From contig CACZHP010000024.1 of NCBI GenBank assembly GCA_902780935.1, positions 26,104 to 90,103 of the forward strand: DNA of 64,000 bases, read 5' to 3'. This document shows positions 8,761-17,685 of the stretch, one piece after another. The notes beneath the pieces were generated by a model. That model did not search any database. It was not told the origin of the DNA and saw nothing but the letters and a program-made list of their open reading frames with translations. Every line of letters starts with the position of its first letter. Positions within the stretch are counted from its first letter, which is position 1. Source of the stretch: an uncultured Bacteroidia bacterium (GTDB lineage: Bacteria > Bacteroidota > Bacteroidia > Bacteroidales > UBA932). Position numbers and translations under genes: made by a program.

Positions 8761-11700
8761 ATGGGTGTATCTGGAATTTTAAGGAAAATATTCGGCTCAA
8801 AGTCCGATCGTGATATGAAGTTGATAAGACCCGTCCTGGACAAGGTCCTGGCGGCTTATCCTGCGATAGACGCTCTCTCCAACGACGAGTTGAGGGCCAA
8901 GTCCGAGGCGTTGAGGGAGAGGCTCCGTGAGTGTGAGGCCCCTTTCGAGAAACGGATCGGGGAGATCAAGGTCAAGCTGGGGGAAGACATCCCCGTCTCG
9001 GAGAAGGAGCAGCTCGCGACCGAATCCGACAAGCTGGTCAAGGAAGAGGACGAGGAGATCGAGAAGACTCTGGAGGAGATCCTCCCGGAGGCTTTCGCCA
9101 TTATGAAGTCTACGGCCAGGAGGTTCAAAGAGAACGAGACTATTGAGGTTACGGCGACCCAATTCGACAAGGACTTGAGCATCGATCACGACTTTGTCAC
9201 CATCGAGGGCGACAAGGCCGTGTACCGCAACCACTGGATGGCGGGAGGAAACGAGATCACATGGGACATGGTCCATTACGATGTCCAGCTGATCGGTGGT
9301 ATCGTCCTGAACGGAAGGGTGAAGTCCAACAAGGATCAGATGGGCTGCATCGCCGAGATGGCCACCGGTGAGGGAAAGACCCTCGTGGCTACTCTTCCGG
9401 TGTTCCTGAACGCCTTGGCTGGAAAGGGAGTCCACGTCGTGACCGTCAACGACTACCTCTCCAAACGAGACTCCGAGTGGATGGGACCTCTTTACATGTT
9501 CCATGGCCTCTCGGTGGATTGCATCGACAAGCACGAGCCCAACAGTGACGCCCGCAAGAGGGCGTACAACTGCGACATCACCTTCGGCACCAACAACGAG
9601 TTCGGTTTCGACTACCTGAGGGACAACATGGCCGTCAACATGAACGACCTTGTGCAGCGGAAGCACCATTACGCCATCGTCGATGAGGTTGACTCCGTGT
9701 TGATCGACGACGCCCGTACCCCTTTGATCATATCCGGACCTGTGGCTAAGGCCGAGGATGACGAGCAGTACATCGAGTACAGGCCTTATGTCGAGAGCCT
9801 GTACCAGAAGCAGCGCGTCCTGGTCAACCAGGTTCTCAACGACGCCAAGAAGGCTATCGCCGCCGGCAAGATGGACGAGGGAGGAATGCTCTTGTTCCGG
9901 GCTTACAAGGGTTTGCCTAAGTATCAGCCGCTCATCAAGTTCCTGAGCGAGCAGGGAATGAAGGCCCTTATGCAGAAGGCCGAGAACTTCTACCTGCAGG
10001 ACAACGAGAGCCAGATGCACATCGTCACCGACGAGCTGTATTTCGTGATCAGCGAGCAGCAGCACTCTGTGGACATGACCGACAAGGGACATGACGCCCT
10101 GGCCAATTCCGTCTCCGATCCCGATTTCTTCGTCCTTCCCGACATGGGCAGCAAGATAGCCGACATCAAGAAGGATGAGAGCATGACTCCGGAGCAGAAG
10201 CAGGAGGCCCAGGACAAGCTCATGGAGGAATATTCCCTCAAGAGCGAGAGGGTCCACGCCATGATCCAGCTCCTGAAAGCTTACGCCATGTTCCAGAAGG
10301 ATGTTGACTATGTCGTCATTGACAACAAGGTCAAGATCGTTGATGAGCAGACCGGACGTATCATGGAGGGACGCCGCTGGAGCGACGGTCTCCACCAGGC
10401 TGTCGAGGCCAAGGAAAACGTCAAGGTCGAGGCCGCGACGCAGACCTTCGCCACCATCACCCTCCAGAACTACTTCAGGATGTACCACAAGCTGGCTGGT
10501 ATGACCGGTACGGCTGAGACGGAGGCGGGAGAGTTCTGGTCCATCTACAAGCTGGACGTGGTAGTGATCCCGACCAACCGCCCTGTCATCAGGGACGACC
10601 AGGACGATCTCATCTACAAGACAAAGAAGGCCAAGTACCAGGCTGTCATCAACAAGATCCAGGAGCTGACCGAGAAGGGGAGACCCGTCCTTGTGGGTAC
10701 GACTGACGTGGAGACTTCCGAGCTCCTCAGCCGTATGCTCAGGATCCGCGGCATCAAGCATAACGTCCTTAACGCCAAGGAGCATGCCAGGGAGGCCGAG
10801 ATCGTCGCCCAGGCGGGTCAGAAAGGGAATGTGACCATCGCCACCAACATGGCCGGCCGTGGAACCGACATCAAGTTGGCTCCTGAGGTCAAGGAAGCAG
10901 GTGGTCTCGCGATCATCGGTACCGAGCGCCACGACAGCCGCCGAGTGGATCGTCAGCTGCGAGGCCGCGCGGGCCGTCAGGGAGATCCCGGTTCGTCAGA
11001 GTTCTACATCTCTCTGGAGGACAAGCTCATGCGCCTGTTCGGTTCCGAGAGGATTGCCGGAGTGGTCGATAAGCTTGGAATGGCTGATGACGAGGCCCTT
11101 GTAAACGGAATGCTCTCAAAGTCAATTGAGAACGCTCAGAAGAAGGTCGAGGAGAACAACTTCGGTATCCGTAAGAGACTCCTTGAATATGACGACGTGA
11201 TGAACTACCAGAGGGAGGCGGTTTACGCGCGCAGGCGCAACGCCCTTTCCGGAGAAAGGATCGAGATCGACGTGCAGAACATGATGATCGACTCGTCCAA
11301 CCTGATCGCCGAGCGGGCCGAGGGAATGTCCTATCAGGCTTTCGAGGAATATGTGATGGGCCAGATGTCGATCGACCTTGGTTTCGACGAGGAGTTCTTC
11401 GCCGGTGCCAAGCCGGAGGACATCGCGGATGCTCTTTGCAAGCACATGCAGGAGGTATATGACCGCAGGATGAACACCTTGGCTGAGAAGGTCTATCCCT
11501 TCATCAAGCAGATATTCGAGAAGCAGGGGAGCATGTACCAGAACATCGCTATCCCGATTTCAGACGGGCGGAAGATGTTGACTCTCAGCGTCAATCTTGA
11601 GAAAGCGTACAATACTCAGGGCAAGGAGATCGCCAAGGCCCTGAGCCGTACGATCATCCTCTACCAGATTGATGAGCATTGGAAGCAGCATCTTAGGGAG

Positions 11701-12066
11701 ATGGATGATCTCCGTACCAGTGTCCAAAACGCCGCTTACGAGCAGAAGGATCCTCTTGTGGTCTATAAACTCGAGAGCTACAATCTCTTCGCCTCCATGC
11801 TGGAGGATCTTAACAAGGATGTGCTTTCGTTCCTCCTGAGGGCTTTCGTACCGCTCAGGGATGAGAATGAGGCTCGTCCGGCCCAGGCACCCAGGCGCAG
11901 GACCGACATGAGCCAGATGCAGACCCGCCGCAACGACCTCGTGACAAACGGCGAGCAGAAGGCCAACGCCCCTGTGCATGTGGAAAAGAGGGTCGGAAGG
12001 AATGATCCTTGCCCTTGCGGCTCCGGGAAAAAGTACAAGAACTGCCATGGCGCAGGTCTTGTATAG
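8761..12066 (+). CDS. secA: Protein translocase ATPase subunit SecA
   Basis: ATPase motor of the Sec preprotein translocase, acting at SecYEG on the inner membrane. Walker A is in [17 protein letters not shown] (~residue 200) and Walker B in the [20 protein letters not shown] stretch (~residues 303-322). The second nucleotide-binding fold has [12 protein letters not shown] and [16 protein letters not shown]. The C-terminus has the zinc motif [14 protein letters not shown] used for SecB/ribosome contacts. At 1101 aa it is much longer than the ~900-aa proteobacterial protein; the extra length is an insertion between the DEAD motif and the preprotein cross-linking region (~residues 340-450) plus other loops, as is usual in Bacteroidota. 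Monocistronic with its own promoter. Confidence 0.98.
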   Translation: MGVSGILRKIFGSKSDRDMKLIRPVLDKVLAAYPAIDALSNDELRAKSEALRERLRECEAPFEKRIGEIKVKLGEDIPVSEKEQLATESDKLVKEEDEEIEKTLEEILPEAFAIMKSTARRFKENETIEVTATQFDKDLSIDHDFVTIEGDKAVYRNHWMAGGNEITWDMVHYDVQLIGGIVLNGRVKSNKDQMGCIAEMATGEGKTLVATLPVFLNALAGKGVHVVTVNDYLSKRDSEWMGPLYMFHGLSVDCIDKHEPNSDARKRAYNCDITFGTNNEFGFDYLRDNMAVNMNDLVQRKHHYAIVDEVDSVLIDDARTPLIISGPVAKAEDDEQYIEYRPYVESLYQKQRVLVNQVLNDAKKAIAAGKMDEGGMLLFRAYKGLPKYQPLIKFLSEQGMKALMQKAENFYLQDNESQMHIVTDELYFVISEQQHSVDMTDKGHDALANSVSDPDFFVLPDMGSKIADIKKDESMTPEQKQEAQDKLMEEYSLKSERVHAMIQLLKAYAMFQKDVDYVVIDNKVKIVDEQTGRIMEGRRWSDGLHQAVEAKENVKVEAATQTFATITLQNYFRMYHKLAGMTGTAETEAGEFWSIYKLDVVVIPTNRPVIRDDQDDLIYKTKKAKYQAVINKIQELTEKGRPVLVGTTDVETSELLSRMLRIRGIKHNVLNAKEHAREAEIVAQAGQKGNVTIATNMAGRGTDIKLAPEVKEAGGLAIIGTERHDSRRVDRQLRGRAGRQGDPGSSEFYISLEDKLMRLFGSERIAGVVDKLGMADDEALVNGMLSKSIENAQKKVEENNFGIRKRLLEYDDVMNYQREAVYARRRNALSGERIEIDVQNMMIDSSNLIAERAEGMSYQAFEEYVMGQMSIDLGFDEEFFAGAKPEDIADALCKHMQEVYDRRMNTLAEKVYPFIKQIFEKQGSMYQNIAIPISDGRKMLTLSVNLEKAYNTQGKEIAKALSRTIILYQIDEHWKQHLREMDDLRTSVQNAAYEQKDPLVVYKLESYNLFASMLEDLNKDVLSFLLRAFVPLRDENEARPAQAPRRRTDMSQMQTRRNDLVTNGEQKANAPVHVEKRVGRNDPCPCGSGKKYKNCHGAGLV

Positions 12067-12108
12067 AAAGTTTAAGTGAATATTAATAATTAAAAGATAG
12101 AGAAAGAT

Positions 12109-12612
12109 ATGGCATCGAATTACGACAGGTCCGGCGACTCGGTTGGAGTCAATGACGTGAGCCGAATCTCCGCAGGCTCGACAATCAAGGGAGAGATCAC
12201 TTCTCCGAACGACATCAGGATAGACGGTAGTTTCGAGGGCAAGATAGTCTCGCAGGCCAAGGTTGTGGTCGGCGAGAAGGCCGTCATCAAAGGCGATATC
12301 GTCTGCTCAAGCTGCGACTTCTGGGGCAAGATAGAGGGCAACTTCTATGTGAAGGACACTCTCAGCCTTAAAGACACTTGCGTCGTCACCGGCGATCTCC
12401 ACATCAGGAGGCTGCAGGTCGATCTGGACGCCACCTTCAACGGCAACTGCAAGATGATCACCGAGAGCGAGTTCAACCAGCTCACGACAGGGGAGCGCCC
12501 TTCCATGTACGATGTCCCCGAACCGGAGGTTGAGGATGACACTTTCAAAGTAGGTAACTCAACTCCGTCCCCGTTCTCGATCCCTGCCGGAAACGAGATC
12601 CCCGAGGCTTAA
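12109..12612 (+). CDS. Bactofilin (polymer-forming cytoskeletal protein)
   Basis: 167-aa bactofilin-family protein. The central region (residues ~20-115) is a run of short beta strands with regularly spaced glycines and hydrophobics (STIKGEITSPNDIRIDGSFE, then GKIVSQAKVVVGEKAVIKGD), the beta-helix core that self-assembles into cytoplasmic or membrane-associated filaments. N- and C-terminal tails are polar and presumably disordered; the tail is Pro/acidic. It follows secA by 42 bp on the same strand and may be partly read through from it. Specific role (cell shape, division, polysaccharide export) cannot be inferred. Confidence 0.9.
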   Translation: MASNYDRSGDSVGVNDVSRISAGSTIKGEITSPNDIRIDGSFEGKIVSQAKVVVGEKAVIKGDIVCSSCDFWGKIEGNFYVKDTLSLKDTCVVTGDLHIRRLQVDLDATFNGNCKMITESEFNQLTTGERPSMYDVPEPEVEDDTFKVGNSTPSPFSIPAGNEIPEA

Positions 12613-12623
12613 GTCCGGATTAT

Positions 12624-12746
12624 TCAGTTTACACCTCCGCCGAGGGCCTGGTACAAGGCTATCAAGGCGGAGGTTATTGATTGTTTGTCACTGATTATTC
12701 CTAACTCAGCGTTCAGCTGGGACTTGGGCCGTCTCCTTTTGGTTTC
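12624..12746 (-). pseudogene. C-terminal remnant of a TolC/NodT-type efflux outer-membrane factor
   Basis: Reading the minus strand gives a 40-residue frame ending LIALYQALGGGVN, preceded by LNAELGIISDKQSITSA. The ending LxxLYxALGGG is the classic C-terminus of RND-efflux outer-membrane lipoproteins (NodT family). An in-frame stop at 12747-12749 cuts it off upstream and no further homologous sequence is visible, so only a fossil of the gene remains, immediately downstream of the bactofilin gene and converging with it. Confidence 0.6.
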
Positions 12747-12805
12747 TCATCCTGGTCCAAAAGCAGCCTATCGGCGGCTATGTTAAGGGGAAATGTGGCG
12801 TATTA

Positions 12806-12836
12806 ACAAAAATGTTATAATATAAAACATTTTTGT
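12806..12836. repeat. AT-rich perfect inverted repeat
   Basis: ACAAAAATGTT (12806-12816) and AACATTTTTGT (12826-12836) form a perfect 11-bp palindrome with a 9-base loop, followed by a T-rich stretch. It could be a regulator site or a weak terminator; no gene starts next to it. The remainder of 12837-13094 shows nothing recognisable. Confidence 0.5.
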
Positions 12837-13094
12837 TTTATTTATTATTAGGAAGCCAATTTTGTTGGTAGGTGTTTCGGGATGTGTAGCACTGTAAGGC
12901 ATCTGGACAAGCTTTACCCCGACTTTGGGGCTGATGTCAATAGACCCTCCAGTAATCTTTTTGCAAGTATCTGATTACTAATCGATTACACAGGACGTTC
13001 TGGAAGGCCGGCCGCTATTTCTCCGGGTCTTCCGTCTAATTTAATGGAAATGTCTGACTGCCAGTTTTAAAATGGATAATGCGATGATGTTTTA

Positions 13095-13234
13095 CAAACC
13101 AAGGGCAGGGTTAAATGCCTTGCATGGCGTTACATGGGCGATTCGGTTGCGTAGACCCCTGTTTCGAAGCGGGGGTTCGCGGGAGAATGTGGCTACCAGG
13201 GGACTGGATGACACTTTGCCCTGCCCTTGGTTTG
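13095..13234. mobile_element. 140-bp element with perfect 16-bp terminal inverted repeats (MITE-like or structured RNA)
   Basis: CAAACCAAGGGCAGGG (13095-13110) and its exact complement CCCTGCCCTTGGTTTG (13219-13234) bound a 108-bp interior. The interior itself folds: an apical hairpin around ACCCCTG...CGGGGGT (13154-13175) and a flanking ATTC/GAAT helix. No open reading frame in it is convincing. The shape fits a miniature inverted-repeat element or a rod-like noncoding RNA; no target-site duplication is obvious. Confidence 0.55.
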
Positions 13235-13236
13235 CA

Positions 13237-13260
13237 GATTCTTCGCTTCGCTCAGAATGC
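13237..13260. repeat. Dispersed intergenic repeat copy
   Basis: GATTCTTCGCTTCGCTCAGA plus ATGC directly abuts the 140-bp inverted-repeat element. Same family as the copies at 24739-24763 and 35347-35373. Confidence 0.75.
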
Positions 13261-13319
13261 AGATTATCCACATACTGTGGACTTGGTCGGTATAAACGCT
13301 GCGGAAGTATTCCGCAAGC

Positions 13320-13349
13320 AAAAAATCCAGCCACTATGGCTGGATTTTT
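13320..13349 (-). terminator. Terminator of the rplS-tRNA unit
   Basis: AAAATCCAGCC/GGCTGGATTTT hairpin (11 bp, loop ACTAT) with a T-rich tail on either side, starting 6 bases past the tRNA-Gly 3' end on the minus strand. Confidence 0.85.
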
Positions 13350-13354
13350 CTGCG

Positions 13355-13427
13355 AGCGGAATACGAGATTCGAACTCGCGACCCTCAGCTTGGGAAGCTG
13401 ATGCTCTACCAACTGAGCTAATTCCGC
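13355..13427 (-). tRNA. tRNA-Gly, anticodon CCC
   Basis: On the minus strand GCGGAAT...ATTCCGC forms the acceptor stem with a U discriminator, the D arm has AGCTCAGTTGGTAGAGC, the anticodon stem TCAGC/GCTGA holds loop TTCCCAA (anticodon CCC), and the T arm carries GTTCGAATC. No CCA is encoded at the 3' end. Reads GGG codons. It lies 7 bases from the tRNA-Arg gene and shares the terminator at 13320. Confidence 0.95.
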
Positions 13428-13434
13428 AAAGTAG

Positions 13435-13508
13435 TGATCCCCACAGGATTCAAACCTGTAACCTTCTGATCCGTAGTCAGATGCTCTATTCAGTTGAGCT
13501 AGGGGACC
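13435..13508 (-). tRNA. tRNA-Arg, anticodon ACG
   Basis: Minus-strand cloverleaf: acceptor GGTCCCC/GGGGATC with discriminator A, anticodon stem TCTGA/TCAGA with loop CTACGGA (anticodon ACG, expected to be edited to ICG), T arm GGTTTGAATCC. CCA is not encoded. Sits 7 bases downstream of rplS, so it is probably processed from the rplS transcript. Confidence 0.95.
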
Positions 13509-13515
13509 AATCTTT

Positions 13516-13902
13516 CTATTCGGCCTCGGCCTCTTTCTTTACGGCGTTGAACTTGCGCTCCTTGATCCTGGCCTTCTTACCAGACAGGTTGCGGAGGTAG
13601 AAGATTCTAGCCCTGCGGACCTTACCGACCTTGTTCAGCTCGATGCTCTCGATGAACGGTGACTGGAAGGGGAAAATCCTCTCAACACCGATGCCACCGG
13701 AAACCTTGCGGACAGTGAAAGTCCTGGTGGTGGGGGTAGCGCCCCTCTCCTGGATGACAACGCCCCTGAAGTTCTGGAGCCTTTCTTTGTCTCCTTCCTT
13801 GATCCTATAGGTGACGGTGATGGTGTCACCGGCCTTGAACTTAGGATAGGTAGCAACTTTCTCGTTAGCGAAAGATTGCTCAACAATTTTCATTAAATCC
13901 AT
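13516..13902 (-). CDS. rplS: 50S ribosomal protein L19
   Basis: L19 of the large subunit, located at the 30S-50S interface. The full-length 128-aa protein shows [14 protein letters not shown] and [15 protein letters not shown] near the N-terminus, then [27 protein letters not shown] and [11 protein letters not shown], all family hallmarks. Start at 13902 ([11 protein letters not shown]) agrees with Bacteroidota L19 proteins that begin MDL; a second ATG three codons later is possible. The C-terminus is a short charged Ala/Glu/Lys tail. Two tRNA genes follow on the same strand. Confidence 0.97.
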   Translation of the reverse strand: MDLMKIVEQSFANEKVATYPKFKAGDTITVTYRIKEGDKERLQNFRGVVIQERGATPTTRTFTVRKVSGGIGVERIFPFQSPFIESIELNKVGKVRRARIFYLRNLSGKKARIKERKFNAVKKEAEAE

Positions 13903-13977
13903 CTCTCAATACTTTTATCGCAACATTACGCACATCTGATAACGACCCGCAAGAGGTTGCCTTTAAATTTCGGACTG

Positions 13978-14007
13978 CAAAAATACGATTATTTTCTCAA
14001 TCGCAAA
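13978..14007 (-). promoter_or_regulatory. rplS promoter (Bacteroidota type)
   Basis: On the minus strand TTTG (14007-14004) is followed after 18 bases by TATTTTTG (13985-13978), matching the -33/-7 consensus. It predicts a leader of about 70 bases before the L19 start, room for autogenous control, though no specific L19-leader structure was identified. Confidence 0.7.
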
Positions 14008-14026
14008 ACTTTTTCACCAATATTCT

Positions 14027-15217
14027 TTAAAAAATATCCTTTATCTTGTCAAACACGGCCTTGTCCTCCCTGGAGGGATCCGGAGTGAATGACCTGCTGG
14101 CCCTCATGCCCTGCAGGGCGGCCTGCTCATCTCTCGAGAGTTTCTTGGGGATCCACACCAGGATCTTGACATACATGTCACCGGTGCCGCTCCCGTAGCC
14201 GCTGACGGCCGGGAGACCTTTGCCCCTCAGCCTGACAACCGCGCCGGACTGGGTGCCGGGATCGATTTTGACCTTATATGTCCCGTCAAGGCAGGGGACG
14301 GCTATCTCGGTGCCAAGGATGGCGTCAGTGACCGAGATCATCGTGGAGTAGAACAGGTTGTTGCCATCCCTCTTGAGGTTGGAGTGGGCGACTTCCTCGA
14401 TTATCACGAGGAGATCTCCGTTGACTCCGTTGTGGGGAGCCGCATGACCCTCGCCGCGAATTGTGAGCTGCATCCCGTCTTCGACACCGGCCGGAATCTT
14501 GACCTTAACGGTCTCTTTCCTGCGCACCAAGCCGGTCCCGCCGCAGGTACGGCAGGGGTTGGTGACGATTTTCCCCTCACCACCGCACTGGGGGCAAGTG
14601 GAATATGTCATAGTCCTCCCGAACAGGGTGCTGGTCACGTGCTGGACCTGTCCGGTGCCCTTGCATGAAGGGCAGGTCTTTATGTCGGACTGGTTCTTGG
14701 TGCCGCGTCCGCCGCAGTCGGGGCAAGGGCGGTTGCGTTCGATAGTGATCTCTTTCTCTACACCCGTGGCTATCTCCTCGAGTGTCAGACGGACCCTCGT
14801 GCGGATGTCCCGGCCTTTATAGACACGGGTCTGTGTGCGGCCCGAACTTGACCCGCCGAAACCGCTGAACCCTCCGAAACCACCTCCGAAACCGCCGAAG
14901 CCGCCTCCGAAGAGGTCTCTCAAGATGTCCTCAAGGTTACCGAAGCCACCGCTGAAGTCTGGCCCTGCCTGGCCATCGACTCCGGCGAAGCCGAACTGGT
15001 CGTACCTGGCCTTCTTGTCCGGGTCACTGAGCACTGAATATGCCTCCGAGGCCTCCTTGAATTTCTCCTCGGCGGTCTTTTTCTCAGCGTCGGTGCCTTC
15101 AACCCAACGGTCAGGATGCCATTTCATGGCAGCCTTCCTGTAGGCCAGCTTTATCTCGTCGGCAGTGGCGTTCTTGCCGATTCCGAGTACCTCGTAGTAA
15201 TCTCTCTTCTCTGCCAT
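14027..15217 (-). CDS. dnaJ: Chaperone DnaJ (Hsp40)
   Basis: Type I J-protein that delivers clients to DnaK and stimulates its ATPase. The J domain occupies residues ~4-75 with the essential HPD in KWHPDRW; a Gly/Phe-rich linker (GGFGGFGGGFGGF) follows at ~100-125. The zinc region has four CxxCxGxG motifs: CPDCGGRG, CPSCKGTG, CPQCGGEG and CRTCGGTG (~160-230). The C-terminal substrate-binding domains follow. Length 396 aa is typical. Lies 14 bp downstream of grpE in the same operon; dnaK is not in the window. Confidence 0.98.
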   Translation of the reverse strand: MAEKRDYYEVLGIGKNATADEIKLAYRKAAMKWHPDRWVEGTDAEKKTAEEKFKEASEAYSVLSDPDKKARYDQFGFAGVDGQAGPDFSGGFGNLEDILRDLFGGGFGGFGGGFGGFSGFGGSSSGRTQTRVYKGRDIRTRVRLTLEEIATGVEKEITIERNRPCPDCGGRGTKNQSDIKTCPSCKGTGQVQHVTSTLFGRTMTYSTCPQCGGEGKIVTNPCRTCGGTGLVRRKETVKVKIPAGVEDGMQLTIRGEGHAAPHNGVNGDLLVIIEEVAHSNLKRDGNNLFYSTMISVTDAILGTEIAVPCLDGTYKVKIDPGTQSGAVVRLRGKGLPAVSGYGSGTGDMYVKILVWIPKKLSRDEQAALQGMRASRSFTPDPSREDKAVFDKIKDIF

Positions 15218-15231
15218 ATTCTTCCAATCTC

Positions 15232-15795
15232 CTATATTCCGACCACGACCTTGGCGTAGCGGATGACTTTCCCTGAAAGGGTGTATCCTGTCTGGACCAC
15301 GTCGAAGACCAGGCCTTTCTTATCCTCCTCGGGAACAGGAATCTGGGCCACAGCCTCATGGAAGTCCGTGTCGAACTTCTCGTCCTTAGCCTTTATAACC
15401 TCCAGCCCCTTGGTCTTCAGGAATGACATGAGTTTGTTGTAGATCAGCTCCGTACCCTCTACGGCGACTTTGTCGTCGGCGTCCGAGAGCATCTTCAGTG
15501 CCCTCTCGCAGTCGTCCAGGACCGGAAGAAGGCCTTTGATGATGTCAGCCGAGGCTGTGCCAATAAGCTCCAGCTTGGCCTCAGCCGCATGCCGGCGGAA
15601 GTTCTCGAAGTCTGCCATCAGGCGGATGTAATCGTCTTTCTCCTTGGCGACACTGGCCTTCAGATCTTCGTTCTCTTTCTTCAGTTTCGCCAGAACATCC
15701 TCTTCCTGAGGGACTTCCTTCTTGACTTCCTTTTCTACTTTCTTTTCGGTTTTCTCTTCCTTTATTTCTGAGTTTTTCTTCTTGCTCATATCCAT
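15232..15795 (-). CDS. grpE: Nucleotide exchange factor GrpE
   Basis: Co-chaperone that releases ADP from DnaK. The 187-aa protein has a highly charged N-terminal Lys/Glu tail (residues 1-40), a long coiled-coil dimerisation helix (~35-90) including DYIRLMADFENFRRHAAEAK, and the C-terminal beta domain with FDTDFHEAVAQIP and TGYTLSGKVIRYAKVVV, the signature region. ATG at 15795 or, two codons in, at 15789 are both possible starts. First gene of the grpE-dnaJ operon, with its own promoter. Confidence 0.97.
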   Translation of the reverse strand: MDMSKKKNSEIKEEKTEKKVEKEVKKEVPQEEDVLAKLKKENEDLKASVAKEKDDYIRLMADFENFRRHAAEAKLELIGTASADIIKGLLPVLDDCERALKMLSDADDKVAVEGTELIYNKLMSFLKTKGLEVIKAKDEKFDTDFHEAVAQIPVPEEDKKGLVFDVVQTGYTLSGKVIRYAKVVVGI

Positions 15796-15812
15796 TATCC
15801 TTAAAACGACTG

Positions 15813-15843
15813 CAAAGATATCAAATAATCTGCCAACGCCGAA
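15813..15843 (-). promoter_or_regulatory. grpE-dnaJ promoter
   Basis: Minus strand TTCG (15843-15840), 19-base spacer, TATCTTTG (15820-15813): a perfect -7 TAnnTTTG with a one-mismatch -33 box. The transcription start would be ~10-15 bases before the grpE ATG. Confidence 0.65.
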
Positions 15844-15862
15844 GCGCTGACAGATTGGCAGA
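15829..15862 (-). terminator. Hairpin ending glpT transcript, overlapping grpE promoter
   Basis: Perfect inverted repeat TCTGCCAA/TTGGCAGA (15829-15836 and 15855-15862) lies 16 bp after the glpT-like stop; on the minus strand it is followed by TTATTT. Its loop and downstream arm overlap the grpE -33 box, the same terminator-over-promoter layout seen at secA. Confidence 0.5.
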
Positions 15863-15877
15863 AGATTCTTACGGGAT

Positions 15878-17260
15878 CTAATCCTTCTTGGAGAGGTACT
15901 GCTCGGCCCTGTAGGTCAGTCCCATCAGGAGGATGGAGATGACGCAGGCGGCGATGAACATGATGAAAACCGTGTCGAGACCGCCGCTTTTCATCACGAA
16001 GCCCACCAGGATATTGGCAAGTACAGCGGTTCCCAGCACATATCCCAGGAAGCCGGTCAGCCCGGCCGCTGTACCAGCGGCGTTCTTCGGAGCCAGATCG
16101 AGGGCCTGGACCCCGATCAGCATGACCGGGCCATAGATGAAGAAACCGATAGCTATCAGGCAGGCGATGATGACAGTCAGGTTGTCGAGATTCTGCCAGT
16201 AGATGAATATAGCCACTCCCACAAGGGCCATGAACAGCATCGTGGGCAGGGCCCTGCGTCCGCCGAAGACCTTGTCGCTGAGCCAGCCGCAGAACAGTGT
16301 GCCGGGAATGGCGGCGAACTCGTAGGCGAAGTACGCCCAGCCGGTGCTGGTGATGTCTATTCCCTTGTCTGTCAATATTTTGGGAGCCCAGTCCAGGCAG
16401 CCGTAACGGACCATGTATACGAAGGCGTTGGCGAAAGCTATGTACCAGAGAAGTTTGTTGGAAAGGACCGTCCGGAATATTTCTTTCACGGAGATCACCT
16501 CCTCGCTCTTCTCTGAATAGTGCTTGGCCGCATGCCCGGACCATTTCTCTATCGATGGCAGTCCGAGGGACTGAGGCGTGTCGCGGATGAGGCAATAGGC
16601 TATGATGGCAATCAGGATCGCAACCGCCGCCGGGAACGCGAAGGAGCCGATCAGGAAGTAGTGGTCGTAATGGGCCCCGTAGAACCAGGATCCGAACCAG
16701 ACGGCCCCGTAGGTGGCCATCGGCCCCACCAGGGCCCCGCCCACGTTATGGGCGCAGTTCCAGACAGACATCCAGGTGCCCCTCTCCTTGATCGAGAACC
16801 AGTGAGTCATCACCCTTCCGCAAGGCGGCCAGCCCATCCCGTTGAACCATCCCACGAGGAAGTTCAACACGGACATGAGGGCGATTGCCCAGCCTTTACG
16901 CTCAACTCCGAGCCATTGAACAGGGACGATCATGAAAGCCATGGATAGCGCGGCCATGACCAGTCCCAGGGGCAGGAATTTCCTTGCGTCGCTACGGTCG
17001 GAGATGCTCGCCATCAGGAACTTGGAGAAACCATAGGCGATGGCGTTCATGGAGAGCACCACTGCCAGCTCACCGGTGGTGAACCCGAGAGCCTCAAGTC
17101 CTGGGATGGCCATCGAGAAATTCTTCCGGACGATGTAGAATCCTGCGTAGCCTATGAATATGCCCAAAAAGACCTGCAAGCGCTTTTTCTTGTAGATCGA
17201 ATCGACCTCGGGGCCGGTCATTATCTCCTTGTGTGGAGGGGGTGCAAGAAAGGATCTCAT
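15878..17260 (-). CDS. glpT: Organophosphate:phosphate antiporter, GlpT-like (MFS)
   Basis: Twelve-helix major facilitator of the organophosphate:Pi antiporter family, which imports glycerol-3-phosphate (or a hexose phosphate) in exchange for phosphate. The N-terminus MRSFLAPPPHK plus LQVFLGIFIGYAGFYIVRKN closely resembles GlpT, and NGMGWPPCGRVMTHWFS is the family signature with the substrate-binding region. The start at 17260 is chosen because it aligns with the usual GlpT N-terminus; 17278 is a longer alternative. 460 aa is normal length. Substrate could be another phosphate ester since GlpT/UhpT/PgtP are close relatives. Stands alone between grpE and a divergent DUF1232 gene. Confidence 0.85.
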   Translation of the reverse strand: MRSFLAPPPHKEIMTGPEVDSIYKKKRLQVFLGIFIGYAGFYIVRKNFSMAIPGLEALGFTTGELAVVLSMNAIAYGFSKFLMASISDRSDARKFLPLGLVMAALSMAFMIVPVQWLGVERKGWAIALMSVLNFLVGWFNGMGWPPCGRVMTHWFSIKERGTWMSVWNCAHNVGGALVGPMATYGAVWFGSWFYGAHYDHYFLIGSFAFPAAVAILIAIIAYCLIRDTPQSLGLPSIEKWSGHAAKHYSEKSEEVISVKEIFRTVLSNKLLWYIAFANAFVYMVRYGCLDWAPKILTDKGIDITSTGWAYFAYEFAAIPGTLFCGWLSDKVFGGRRALPTMLFMALVGVAIFIYWQNLDNLTVIIACLIAIGFFIYGPVMLIGVQALDLAPKNAAGTAAGLTGFLGYVLGTAVLANILVGFVMKSGGLDTVFIMFIAACVISILLMGLTYRAEQYLSKKD

Positions 17261-17310
17261 ATACGCGAATATAATCATTCCGCATGATTTTTACTATATT
17301 TACGGTCGCT

Positions 17311-17682
17311 ATGCAAGTATTGGACAACTACGACAAGTACCGGAAGTACTTCACCGACGACCAGTTCTGGGGAAAACTCAAGAAGCTCGCCCGGAAGGCA
17401 GGGATAAAAATCGTGTACGCGGCCCTGCTGCTGTACTACGTCCTTCGCAACCCGGCGACCCCACGCTCTGACCGGACTAAGATCCTCGGAGCCCTGGGCT
17501 ACCTTATCCTCCCGGCTGACCTCATCCCTGACTTCCTTCCTGCCGTGGGTTATACCGACGACCTCGCGGCGCTGATGTGGGCCTTGTATTCCGTGGCCAG
17601 GAACGTCACGCCAGAGGTGAAGATCATGGCCAGGCAGAAACTCGGGGAGTGGTTCGAGGATTATGACAACACTGATCTGTAG
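17311..17682 (+). CDS. DUF1232 (YkvA-like) small membrane protein
   Basis: Small protein (123 aa) with the DUF1232 core ILGALGYLILPADLIPDFLP followed by VGYTDDLAALMWALYSV (residues ~65-105); the YL.lP.DliPD.iP pattern defines the family. A hydrophobic stretch (IVYAALLLYYVL) precedes it. The start at 17311 (MQVLDNYDKY) is preferred because a likely -7 box (TATATTTA, 17295-17302) lies upstream of it and would fall inside the longer 17284 version. Molecular role is unknown for the family. Three bases separate it from the ABC-F gene, so they form an operon. Confidence 0.8.
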   Translation: MQVLDNYDKYRKYFTDDQFWGKLKKLARKAGIKIVYAALLLYYVLRNPATPRSDRTKILGALGYLILPADLIPDFLPAVGYTDDLAALMWALYSVARNVTPEVKIMARQKLGEWFEDYDNTDL

Positions 17683-17685
17683 CTG

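Noticed and set aside
8797-10932. A 711-codon open frame antisense to secA.
   Set aside because: SecA motifs are intact on the plus strand; the antisense frame has only codon-bias composition (Leu/Val/Asp/His-rich) and no family.
12840-13090. Possible small gene between the AT-rich palindrome and the 140-bp element.
   Set aside because: No convincing start, frame or homology; left as empty.
13072-13600. Several frames of 100-160 codons overlapping the tRNA/repeat region.
   Set aside because: They run across two tRNA genes, a terminator and a dispersed repeat, and are artefacts of open frames in structured RNA.
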